From Davidsoniella eucalypti (lineage: Eukaryota; Ascomycota; Sordariomycetes; Microascales; Ceratocystidaceae): 64,000 bases of DNA. This document shows positions 39,501 to 51,174 of the stretch, piece by piece; position 1 is the first letter of the stretch, and each line of letters begins with the position of its first letter. The notes below the pieces were generated by a model that saw only the letters and a program-made list of their open reading frames with translations, was not told the origin of the DNA and searched no databases. Location of the stretch: assembly GCA_004009845.1 (NCBI GenBank), contig RMBW01000122.1, positions 1 through 64,000 of the forward strand, in the 5' to 3' direction. The position numbers and the translations under genes are program-made.

Positions 39501-41888
39501 TATAGCCTCTGAAACTATATCCGCTTGGAACTACCAGCAATTGTCACTCACCACGACGTTTCGGCCTCCATTATAACATTGATGGATGTTTCCTTTTTTC
39601 TTCCTCTGTTACTAGAACTGCTTGGTCCAATACTGTTACCGTTGCGTGCAGAAAAGAAGCAGTGAAGTCAAGGAGAACAACCATGACAAGGAAGAAGATA
39701 GCTGCCAAACCTGGCCAGTCTATCTTTCATGCGAGAAAATCAAGGCTTTCGATTATCGATGGCATATGCAATCCCGATCTCGATTGCATCCTTTTTATAT
39801 TGCCATGATGCCCTTTCCAGCTTGCAATTGCTGGCACAGTAAGTCACATATATGTATCCTTGCATATAATTGTATGTTCTCATGTTCTTTAGCTATCTAA
39901 AATGGGAAGAAAGACCACACTTGTATCATAGGCCTCTCCAGCGTCGTGATAGAAGCTATATGATGTCCCCGCTGTCTCCATCTATAGTTGTATATGTACA
40001 TATCTATCTATAGGCGGTACCTCGAAATAAGCCAGGGTTGTTTTGGCTCTTTTCTAGTCCAAGGTAAATAGCGGTCGTAGCTTTCTTCTTCCTTGCATTG
40101 TTGTTTAGTTTTCTCTTTTATGCTGAACTCAGCGGCACGGCTGTCTTTTGCTATTGAAAAGAGACAGAAACTAAATGTGTTAACCAACGACCAGGGTGGT
40201 AAAGAACAGAACAAGATTGTATAATTATGAAACCAAGCGTATCTTTTTTTTTTCTCTATAAGTGTCTGTTTCGCTTTAACTTGGGGCTATCATTCTCGGA
40301 TGAGAAGCCGCTGGTCATGCTTAGATAAATCTATGTTCCAAAGATAGAGTCGCCTGTATTAAAGTATCAAGCCTATCTTGGTGTTTATTATTTTTTCCGC
40401 TGCCGGAACATTTATGCCGGGATACAGTGAGAAAAGAAGAAGAAAAAAGAGAGAAAAAAAAAAGAAGAAAAGCAAGGCTAATGCGGCTGTCATTGCTTCA
40501 TATCGTTTAACGTCAGTGTAGTTCATGCCGCTTCGGCTTCGGCTAGCATTGCTGGTCTTAATACGCTTTGATATATATACATAGCTCTTCTTTTTATAGG
40601 GAAGAAAAAAAGCACTTACACAGTTAACTGACTCTATCTACCAGTGCTTTTCACAATCAACAACAATAACAACAAAATACCTCCATATCAAGACATGCAA
40701 GCGACTACAGCAACAGGCGTTTCTCCCACTGACTCCATTCCATCACTTAACCCACGGCTCGCTTCTTGATGTCATCCATGCCAACCGTAGCATCTAGGGG
40801 GAGGATAACAGGAAAATAAAACATGTTTCCCGGACTTGAAGCCATCCCTTTCCTGCTCTCTATCTACTCACCTTTTTTCGTTCGATACACGCCCTACCAT
40901 GTCTACAATCGACATAACAAGTCAGCATCATCATGTACAGTTTGCTTGCTCGTCCTCTTGTCGTCATAGTCAATATCGGGGTACTTTCAACCAATAGCTT
41001 TCTCAAGCTGTTACACTAGGAAGCCCAACGGAAATCCGCATCACAGCCCTCTTTTCTTGGTATGATATCTTACTTCTATTCTTCACATACAACTACTTAG
41101 GTGCTTATCTAGTAACAAGAACAAAGAGTTTCTTAACTAGCGAGGCAGGCCGGCATTTTGGACTAAAGCTACAAGAATATATATCAGAAGGGGACTTCTA
41201 TACAAGTACACATGCACCCGGAAATTTGATAACCGTGGAAATCCACAGTTAACCTCGAAGAACGCAAGTCTATCAAAAGATCAGCGCGCTAAATTTATAA
41301 GTTACAGCTTAGCTTCAAGAATGATACAATGTGTATGTACACCGCCACGCAAAGTCATAAGTACTTGGCCATGGAATCAGTAACATACATGATGGACCAT
41401 ACATGGCACCATGGTGGCCATATCGATTCTTCTGAGTCTATCGTGCTAGCCCGTGCCTTCTCTTTGAATGGTCCTGGAAGGTGTGCATGGTCTTGTCAAC
41501 TCAAATAACAATCACACCTTATACATACATGTGGAGATGCGTATATCGATGCATATCTTCTCTAGGTTATGCAGGCATGGGCATCAAACTTCCAAAAGTC
41601 CCGAAAAGAACCCTTATTCTTCTCCTAATATCATCATAACAGCACTATAATTCAGGAAGACTAACCAGGCTTCCATGGAAAACCACCTCTGGCTGTGTAA
41701 GTCCTTTGTTTTCCTTTGTTTTATTTCTCGCCACGCAATACTGGTGGCAAGGTGTGTCTTTTAAATCTGTATTCTTTTCGTGATTGGGTTTTCTCTTTGC
41801 CCTAGCTTGATTTCTTTGTTCACCTTCTCCTTGCAAGAAAATATACAGGGTATTCCCCGCCTTGTCTTGGTGTTTTCTTACTGCTTCG

Positions 41889-41905
41889 TTTTTTTTTTTT
41901 TTTTT
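41889..41905. repeat. T17 homopolymer
   Basis: Seventeen T on the + strand in a pyrimidine-rich patch (about 41690-41950). Confidence 0.9.
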
Positions 41906-42400
41906 GGTACCCAGGGTGTACGTTGTTTCTGTTTTCTTTGGCTACTAATCAGAGGTTCATTCTTTGCCTCATATGATCCCCTAATTATCCCTTCAAGATG
42001 TGAATTTTGCCAAAGCCATGATAATGATGTCATCTAATTACCTTTGCACCCCCAGGTTTGATGGTCTCTAGCTTGTATTTTTTTTGCCTTTGTTTGTGGT
42101 AAACATATATATGAAAATAATAAATATAAATATGTTTAAAAATAGGAAAGGGAAGAAGAATGAAATAGTCTTGCTTGAAGGGAGAAACATGAAACTTGGA
42201 CGGGAGTGAAAACGGCGACCTCGTCGTTCTTGATCATGTATTGTCTTTACTATGATTCCCGTACTTAGGAAACAACAAGTTAACAAATGTTCTATTCACT
42301 ATGGTGTACATGGAGTAAGGTGCATTTCTTTCTGACCAACCTATTTATCTTGAGGTTGTGAAGTCATGAAGACAATGCTTCTGCGTATCGTGCTTCTAAT

Positions 42401-42429
42401 TAGGGTTATATACAGCACAACTAACCCTA
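42401..42429. repeat. hairpin with TAGGGTTA/TAACCCTA arms
   Basis: Perfect 8-bp arms at 42401-42408 and 42422-42429 with a 13-nt loop. It lies inside a short ATG-led open frame (42366-42560). Confidence 0.75.
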
Positions 42430-43535
42430 CCGACTTAGACCAAGTCAGTGCATTAGAGATAATCCCGTCCTTGGACCACGACAAAGCCATCATCTTGTCA
42501 AAAGATATTGTAGATAGCAGAGTGCTAATAATCCTTCAAGAATTGACAGTAAGAATTTGAATTTTGGTTCAAACCAGCGTTCAAGAACAAAATGCGCGAA
42601 AGATGGAAGAGACGTCGAGCTAGGAGCTCCTGGTGATTATTGAGTATCTTTTACTAGCTGGCTTACAGCTGAAATAGAGTATTCAGATATTTGGTTCTTA
42701 TATCTTCCTCGGAATGATTTCTTTTTAGGAAATATTCCCTTGAGGCATCGACGAGTGGTTCAGCCCGACGGTAGCCTCCACGGGGAAGGCCCTTTGGAGT
42801 GTTTCAACATAAAGTAGAGTAATCAATAGTTGAATGCTACCGGTTTTGTTCTTTTTTTCTATTTACTACTTGACGGAGAGACTGAGTGTGTCTGTAAATG
42901 ATCAACCAAAGTCGTTATTAGTATAATATCAGTCTGTTCTTTAATATCAGCTACTTTATGATGTATCAACAGTTTTAGCACGTACACATACATACATTTT
43001 TCACATGATTTTTCTTATTGCCTGGTGTAAGCCTTGAGGGTTTGAAAGCGTTAGTATGTTTGTAGTAAGGCGGCTGTTTAGATCTGGCAACAGACCCCTC
43101 ACTTTTCAGCTCCTATATTTGTCCTCTACTTCCCTGTAATGGCGCTTGAGTTATCTTGCTCCCTCCCTTTTTTCCTTCTCCTCTTTAATACACTCAGTAT
43201 ACAGAATAACTCTTCTAACTTGTCTCTTTCTTGTCCTGTATATTTCCTTTTCTCCAGGTTTGGCTTAGCCTGGTTTGGCTGTAAGTGCATTAACCATCGC
43301 TGCTATTAGCAGTAAGCAAGTTATATCACCCCCTAGATTAGTGCAATAAGTCACTTTATCTTTGCTGAAACAACCGAAAAGGGCAGAGCTAGCATTTAAA
43401 GTACAAATAAAAAGCCAAGAAAGCAATAAGGACCTTTTGGTGTTAAACTCATAAGCTAAGCTTTTAGTCTCAATAGATGCCCTACTCCCATACCCCTTCC
43501 TTCCGTACTAAGGACATTTTCTTTAGCCTGATATG

Positions 43536-43563
<28 letters not shown>
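43536..43563. repeat. T28 homopolymer
   Basis: Twenty-eight T on the + strand, followed by ACAG. It is the longest homopolymer in the window. Read on the - strand it is an A28 tract, which could be the tail of a retroposed sequence, but no retroelement or flanking direct repeat is visible. Confidence 0.9.
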
Positions 43564-43566
<3 letters not shown>

Positions 43567-44695
43567 GATACAGCTAACTAGTCATACTACCGACTATGGT
43601 GTCAGTATTGTTTTGACCCCGTCAAATATAGCAGCGGTCTTTGTCTCTACAAAGTTAGCGCTTAAATACTAGTGACGACCCCCATACATAGTATTGTGCC
43701 AGCAACGGAGTTAGTCTGTTCGTAAGGTCTTCTTAATCTCTTCTAGCTAATATACAAATTCTCTTTTACGAGGCTTTGAGGATTAGTGCCATGTTGTTGT
43801 GTATCCGGACTATAGACTTAGATTAATGATTCTTCCACGTCGGACTTCGCGGCCAACTAATTGCTATTGATGTCCGTATGATGAGACACACCACCTTTGA
43901 CATATTTTTCCACGGATCCCAGGCTAGAACTGCATGCTGGTTTCTTATTGGGCCATTATATCATAACAAAAAGGAACATACCGAAGTAGAATATAGATAG
44001 ACGAAAACGGAATGCCAGACCCAAGTGCCTCCCAACTATGGATCATGTTTTTTTTTAATCTTGAATGACAGCTGAGACATACTCATTCCTTTTTCCGTGT
44101 ATTTACAGTCATGATTTGACATTGTATCTATTATTTGTTAATTGGTGGTATTCAACCACTCAAATAGTGTACCGTATATAGCACGAAACAATGTTCATTT
44201 CCAGAAGCACAGAACAAAAAAAATAGAGTGCATGAATCTGCATGTCGTCAAACAACCGTGACTCGAAATAAATAACGGAAAATAGTGTTATAATACCCAG
44301 ATATGTAAAAGAGCACAGATGGCTCGTGCGGAAGCAACCAACCATCAACATCCTCCCCAACTTTCATGTTTGACTGGCCGATCCTATGAGCGTTGTTATC
44401 GACTGTGTTGTCAGTCAAGTCTAGCCACACATATACAAATGTATGATAGCAATTGGCTTGAGTTTTTAAATTTGTAAGACTGACGTGAGGCGATGAGTCT
44501 TTTGGCATATATAAGTTTGGTTCCGTTGAAGCAAGCTGAAGCTGTGCTTGTGTTGTCTTTACACAATAATATGCATACATTTTGTAGCATGTGAAGTTAC
44601 GGAGTATAAACAATCTCCTCATAAAGTGTAGTGACACTGCGGGCTGACTAAGAACGAATGTTGAATATCTTAGTTCGAATCATATTCCATTCGTA

Positions 44696-44701
<6 letters not shown>

Positions 44702-44727
<26 letters not shown>
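44702..44727. repeat. T26 homopolymer
   Basis: Twenty-six T on the + strand between GGCTC and GGTAAC. No flanking duplication was found. Confidence 0.9.
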
Positions 44728-46822
44728 GGTAACTAACTTCAAGGCCAACCACGACTTATTGCTCATAGAACACATTCTTGTCTTTCTCTTGAGAGAACTA
44801 ATATCAACTACAATGCAGGCTGTTATTGTGTGATTAAAGCAACGCCGTTTTAGCTGGGGTTCTTTGTGTTATTTTTGTGGTGACATATGACGGCACATTT
44901 GTTTCCTAAATACTTTGAAATGAGAAATATTAAAGTCGTCCTGGGTTTGACATCGAAAATAATATATCTGTACAGATACAAAAAGTGCAACAGAAAAAAA
45001 AAAAGAAAGAAAAAAGGCTTTGTTGCTACTCTCGGAATATAAAATAAGAGTTTATCATGTGAAGCCTTGCAGGGCTTTGAAACACGCGCTTGTACTCTTT
45101 TGGTTTAGCCTTTCTAGCCAAGATATTATCCGGCATTGATGAGAATTTCGGCTTCCTCGTTATTCTTGCTAGCAAATGAACAACACGAACCCAACCAAGA
45201 CCTGTGTTTTTTTTTTTATATTTTGCTGTATGTGTATAATTTCTGGTTCCGAATAGAGTTGTAGTGATGCAACTGTGACAAGAATTAGAAGACGAAATCA
45301 TGTCGGGTGATTACATGCATGATATTCTTTCTATTCCTCTGGCTTCTCTACAGAAACTGTATGGTACAGGCCTCCTAGTAACCATGGGACCGAGTTGAAA
45401 CGTATGTAGATATCAACTTCAGTTCCATGTATGAGACTGGAAAAAAGAAATATCTTGCTATTGAGCTGCTTAAAGTGCTTCCAACTGCTGGATACGGGCT
45501 CTCCAGTGCTGTAGTTATGAGACAAGATTGTGTAGTAGCGGTCACAGACTGGTCTGAACAAACCTGACGATAGTTGTCCGGGTATCATGATAGTGAGAGG
45601 ATGCCCGAAAAGCAATGAAGAGATCGCCTATTTAGGCAATGTTACTTAGATGGACTAAGAAATTGGGGATATCATGTTGGATTGTTTGCGATGTTAAGCA
45701 GTATTTACTCAAGAGCCAAGTTCTATTTACAGACGCTAAAAAGGAAAATGCCAATTAGATAAAACTGTCACATCGTCCAAGAGGATAGCTTGCCTTGCGT
45801 CACATCTTAACAGATGAATGCTATAACTTGTTATCTGTTTGACTTTCATAGTAAACTATAAAATGTGCAAGGAAAGGGACAACAAAAAGGGTCCTTCGAA
45901 GTGTTAATAGGTTATTTAGAATTCTGGATGTCACCATGTCTGAGCGTTTTACATATAGCACTATACAACTAGTATTATAGAGCCCACTAGGCTCTGAGAA
46001 ACTGCTATAATCTAGTATGAAGCTATACCCTGGAAAGGGTATATCAGGTCTGAGACGCTGTTCTTTTGGAATGGAGCCAGCATTTGGCGTAGCTGAGCTG
46101 TTTGTTCGTAATATATCAAACACAAGTCAGAAGCCGTCTATATTGCCAGGGATCGCCAACAAGTTGGACTAAGACGTTACTTTTCCTGCTGTTATCTTAG
46201 TTTACGGCAGTTGCATTAACCGCTAAACGGGCGGGGATAATAAACCAGTAATAGTTAGTTGTGTATTATAGCCCTCACAACGAAGAATACATTCCCGGAG
46301 AGAAAGTCTTCATCCCCGTAGTTAGTTTTATATTTTTTATAAATATAGCATCGCATATACAACTAGATGTCTGATAGGATATTTAAATTATAACTATACG
46401 CAACAACTAACGTACATATATACAATAGTCAAATATCTTGAAGATCTATGACAAAGCTCACCGAGGCTATGCATGCTGCTTTAGACCTGCACATCGTGAT
46501 CTCCCATCAAAGACGCTTCGGGCACAGCATGGCTCTAGCACCTTAGCTTGAATTTTCTCTAGTGCTGTTGCAGGTGATCTTCTTGTCTCCTGCTTAATAT
46601 TAAGAGAAGACAACTGAGCAATAGTAGGAAAAAAAAAAAAAAGCTTGAGCAGCAATCAGATTTCATAGCAAGTCATAGGCTAACAAAAGTCAGCAACTTA
46701 GCTTACAGATCCCTGCATCCTTCCGATATTGTCTGTGCGTAATCTGTTATGCTTTCGACGATATTTGTCTCGTTATTGGCGGTCCATCCCTATCACGACT
46801 CTGTATTACATGTAGCAATGTT

Positions 46823-46872
46823 ATAGGTTAATCTTGACTGCTGTAAAATGGGAGAGACTAACCCTAACCTAT
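46823..46872. repeat. inverted repeat ATAGGTTA/TAACCTAT with a telomere-like core
   Basis: Arms at 46823-46830 and 46865-46872 are perfect over 8 bp, with a 34-nt loop. The right side also carries CTAACCCTAACC (46858-46869), two consecutive units of the reverse-complemented TTAGGG repeat. It is a weaker member of the AACCCTA hairpin group. Confidence 0.6.
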
Positions 46873-47312
46873 TTTCTGCATGTTTCAATCAGCGGGTATG
46901 CCCTTCTTTTCCAAAGGAGAAAAGGGTTTGTTTGAAACCGGACCTAAAAAAAAAAAAGAGGCAGTGTCGATATTCACAAGAGAGACTAGTTCCACGTTAA
47001 AAAGACCTGATGGAAGATTATATGTGGGGATGGCCGTCATAACTTTACTAGCACTTCTAGAAGACAACAGACACTAAGTTACTAGCTAGTTTTTCTGTGT
47101 TGTTGTGCTTCCATTTTAGACTAAAGCGTTAACTAAACATCTTGTCCTGTGACTCTGTCCAATCCTTTGATTAGCGAATATGTCAGTGTAATCTTTCTTT
47201 CTTCCTTCTTTAGTGGGTTTTGATAATGACGGGGTCCTTAGTCTGCGTCATTGTACTGATAGTTGTGCTCTGTACAAACAAAATACATAAAAAAGGATTT
47301 TCCTACGTAAGA

Positions 47313-47341
47313 TAGGGTTAGACTAAGACGGACTAACCCTA
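47313..47341. repeat. hairpin with TAGGGTTAG/CTAACCCTA arms
   Basis: Perfect 9-bp arms (47313-47321 and 47333-47341) around an 11-nt loop. It lies about 440 bp from the inverted repeat at 46823-46872, so two members of the group are close together. Confidence 0.75.
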
Positions 47342-50300
47342 CCAGCTTTCATGTTGCCTACGCACTGTCTTTCCTACTCCATCAAGTGACGGCTTGACTC
47401 TTCTCTATTTTACATTATTTTACATCTCACAGGGACGAAGGTTATAAACAGACTAGCCGAAGACACTTTACATAAAATATGCCATTCTCTGATGGAGTAG
47501 TAGGCAACAATAAAAATATATACCGAAACAACCAGACACCCCAACTCGGCTTTTGGCCAAGACAAGTTGATATATCTGTACTCCTCTCTTATTATCTTCT
47601 TTCATTTCCTTGTGCTTGGTATTCCCTTGTGCCGTTGTCCGGACTGAGAGACATCCAAGAAGGTTTGCTAGGACGTACACGTATCTTTGGTATAACACGT
47701 ACACAAGTTGTTAGTATATATATTTTCTTTTCTTTTGCTTCTTCCCCCTTCCAAGCACAGCCCAATTGACTTAAAAATCTTGGAAATAATGTCACGACAC
47801 ATGAAATAAACAATAGGACATAAAAAAGTATAGACAGGTGGCTTAGATCACTACTGTTTCACATATAATATGTATGAGTATATAAAATCGAAAAAACCCC
47901 GTTTCGAGACAAAAAGTTGACAAGGGAAACATATATAGTGATACTAATTTACGTACATAGTAGATTTACGGCTATTCTTGGATGTTGTTATATCTTAACG
48001 ACATATGACGCTATAATCAGGCTGTCTTGTTCGTATCTGACGGTAATATAATTGCGTAGATAGATACCATCGAACAGTGTGTAAGTATATACAAGCTGAA
48101 GCTCGCGATGATTTGATGGTTACATGATGGTTATTCTTTACCTAGCTGGTGGCTACTAAAAGGAAGCTCTAGGCCTTAAAGCGAAGGTGTACAGAACACA
48201 TAAATTGCCTTCTTGTATGCGTAAAGCCAAGATAGTCAGTATCCTTTCCCTTTCCTCCCATCTGCCGTGGGAGTATTCGATCTTGTCCCATCTGTCGAAG
48301 TGGATATACTCTAGCGGCTACTTTTGCCTTGTAGGAACAAGAGTTTACATCATAAGCTCTCCCCCTCTCTTGTTCTCCTTCCCTCTACCCGTCGCAGACA
48401 TGTATTTGTAAAACTTGAAGGCATGTATGTGGAGGTATTTCAAAGATGGTACATAACCGAGAGTTACGGTGTCGTCATTCTGCTGCTCTCTGGACATGCC
48501 CTTCTTCTTCTTTTAATTCCATATTTTCTTTTCTCAACTGACGTATGAAACGGTGCCAACAAATGATGTAATTGTTTAGCTTGGAGCTCATAATCATGGT
48601 CGAGTATTTTCCTTGGGAATGTGTATTGGCTGGTAAACTGTAGCCAGAAATGTACCAGTCCCTTTCCCTATCCTGTATTGTCCTGACCCAATGGTTGTGA
48701 TTTTTATTTTTTCGAGGGTATGCGTTGTCGGTCTGGATATGGGATTGGGATTATGTCGAGGAGGCTGTATCAAGGAGTGCGTATAGAAGTTAGTTATGAA
48801 AGCCCGAGGAAGTATCGTCATTGCTGTATCATGTATGTTTCTTTTCTGGCTTCCTAGGGGGTTGCCTGTCTAGAGACTCACGATACTTGACGGGAAGAAG
48901 GGGATGGCGAGATACAAAAGTTGAACTAGGTGGTGGAGGTGAAGAAAGAATAGGACACGAGACAGGTACAGTATTTTGATATTTGCCCGCGTTTAACTAC
49001 TTTACTCGGCCATGTCTCGCTTTCTCTTGTGCCTCTTGTCTTTTAGACTCTCTCTTTTGGGACGATTACTTGCGATCTGAGTTATGAATGATTACAAAGA
49101 GAATAGGTAGCCAGCTGTCTGGTACAAAGCACAGCCTAATAAGACGAATCATTCCCGAATAGCCAGCTTCAAGACCATGTAAAGCCGACCCGCCTAGTTG
49201 AGAAATAGATAGACATTAAAGAAGATGGCCTTGACGCAAAGAATAAGACGAGGAGAGAGAGACAAGCAGTCATCTTGATGGTGGCCGTGGCGTAGCTACA
49301 TGTGTGATATGGCGGTGCGGTATACCTTCCTGATTACTTGGCCGTGTCTTTCGTTCTTGGGTGCATGTTATATTACTTCTTGGTAGGCTCCCCTCGCCCT
49401 TCATCCCGTCCTTTGTCAGGTCCTTGGTTGGAAGAGCATGAAAGTAGTTGTTTGTCATTGTCATTGCTGTCTTGTTTTATGCCTATATGTGTGGACTATG
49501 CTGTTATGTTGTCACGTCTCTTGTCCCATCCGACCCGGGCACGAGAACGAGGATGAGAGAGGAGGGAAAGAGATGGAAGGTAGAGAGGGGGTGGTTATTT
49601 GTTCGGTCCCGTGGTAGAGCACGTAGTAGAACACAGACGCCCTCCACTCCAGTTTATCAAGACATTGATGTAGTCCGTCCGGGGCCTCAATATTGTGCCT
49701 TGTAGTCGTTGAGTCCTTTGGACCTTTGGAAGAAGTTGGTGACTTGCTAGTGGGTTTGGTGGTTTTGCCCCCGGGGGTGTATTTTGCTATGTCCGTGTAG
49801 TTTCTTACTTTGCGGTAGTAGAATATAGGATATGGTACATGTAGAAAAGATAAGCCAGGTCTGAGTTGTGTTGAATTTTCTTTTCACTGTATCTGGACAC
49901 CCCACCCCACTGTCACTATTTTGTTTCTTTTTCCTTTGCCGTGGCAAAATACAGCTGTGATCAAATAAGAGATAAAATACAGAAGGGTGTGCTCTTGATC
50001 ACCCCTACCCAGTCCTCTCGCAGCAACAGGATAAAATGTAGGGGCTGAAAGATAAATAGGGAATTTTATAGACGGCGCACCCCCCACTTTATTTTTGTCT
50101 TTTGTCCTTTTTATTATCTTTATTTATTTCTTGTAAGTACGGCAATGGTAGATGTAGTGTAGAGGACGCTCAAATTTAGCGGTTGGAAGCTAGTATAGCG
50201 GTTAGGGCGAGGACATGTAAATATGTAAGTAAAGATGAGTAATTGGGATATAAAGAGAGACCGATTACATGTCAATCTAGCAATATAATACGCTGTACTT

Positions 50301-50737
50301 GTACTTGTATTTGTATGGCAAGTACATTGTTTTTTTTCTTTACTTTAGTATGTACGGCCCTTGTTCTCTTTCCTTTGCTTCGGCAGCCCATACAATAAAA
50401 GAAAAAAAAGTAAAAGGCTAGTTTATAAGTAGACCACCCTGGCAGAGGCCACAATAAAACAATATTATTTTATGTGCCTTTTACATAGCTTTCAAACACC
50501 AAAGATCTTTCACCTCTTCACTACAACCACTACGGCTACAGCCTGTACTTGTACATTGATTATGCCGGCCGGGGAGGTGTCTCTTTATCGAACACTATAG
50601 GATGCAGATGGTCTCTATCATTCTATTATGTAGCTGGACTAGAGGAGAAGAAGGGGTGTATATTCCAAGAGCCAAAGAGACAGGAAAAGCCTGCAGTGGT
50701 AAAAGCCAGTCGAGAGAACTTGATCTCGATTCTATTT

Positions 50738-51174
50738 CTATATATCTGGACAAGACCTCTCTCCCTTTCCGACATCTGATTCTCGTTTCCATCATCACCA
50801 TCCACAATTAACCATCATCGGCAGCTTGCATCATCTATCATCTCGTCTTCTGTCCATCTTACCACATCTTTTTCTTGTGTCCGCACTAGGCCTTTTTGTC
50901 TATACACATACATTACATATACACTGGCATCTATCTCCTCGATATACTTTTGGTATACCAACAAAATAGCATCGATCATCTATCTTCCTCTGTCTGTCTA
51001 TCTATCTTTGATAACCTGCCCCTCTGTCACTCCATAGCAACCCGTTCTGTTCTTGCATATCGCTTGAAGATCTCATAGAAGCGTCGAAACTACAGAATAC
51101 AAGAAAGGCTACGTTTCCCCTTTTGGTTGCTTGGCTTTCTCTTTCCTCCTCTCTTCACTCTTCACATATTCACA
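50738..51174 (+). promoter_or_regulatory. probable core promoter and AUG-free 5' leader of the C2H2 factor gene
   Basis: A TATA-like CTATATATC at 50738-50746 is followed by CT-rich DNA up to the start codon at 51175. No ATG occurs on the + strand between 50631 and 51174 (544 nt), where several would be expected by chance. This is what is seen in a scanned leader under selection against upstream starts. The last codon context is CACAATGG, a good fungal initiation context. The exact transcription start is not determined; somewhere around 50770-50800 is plausible from the TATA-like site. Confidence 0.55.

Larger units (their letters stand above)
21996..50737. other. gene-free stretch (about 28.7 kb)
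   Basis: No protein gene, tRNA or transposase/reverse-transcriptase relic was recognised. It contains the AACCCTA/TAGGGTT hairpins, poly-T runs (17, 28 and 26 nt), a poly-T/poly-A hairpin at 30532-30555, a pyrimidine island at 28160-28500, a (GTTT)4 repeat at 29003-29018 and GGAAAAT/CCCTTCC-type low complexity at 27850-27930. Candidate short open frames (37819-38016, 39616-39838, 42366-42560, all +; 44248-44625 and 45821-46123, both -) are no longer than chance allows and match nothing I know. Confidence 0.55.

Noticed and set aside
44248..44625. - strand open frame of about 126 codons
   Set aside because: The length is within chance expectation for this composition, with no codon bias and no known motif.
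45821..46123. - strand open frame of 100 codons, with a neighbouring one at 45331-45615
   Set aside because: Neither has an ATG at its start; no family resemblance, codon use like background, no clear splice link between them.
46856..46870. Telomere end or interstitial telomere array
   Set aside because: Only two TTAGGG-type units in a row; other AACCCTA words are scattered singly or as inverted pairs, not arrays.
50191..50214. tRNA A-box-like sequence (TAGTATAGCGGTTAGGGCGAGG)
   Set aside because: No B box (GGTTCRANNCC) or acceptor-stem pairing within the next 100 bp, and no cloverleaf can be drawn.
51127..51174. N-terminal extension of the C2H2 protein from a TTG codon
   Set aside because: It has no ATG, is pyrimidine-rich leader DNA, and the ATG at 51175 has a good fungal context.
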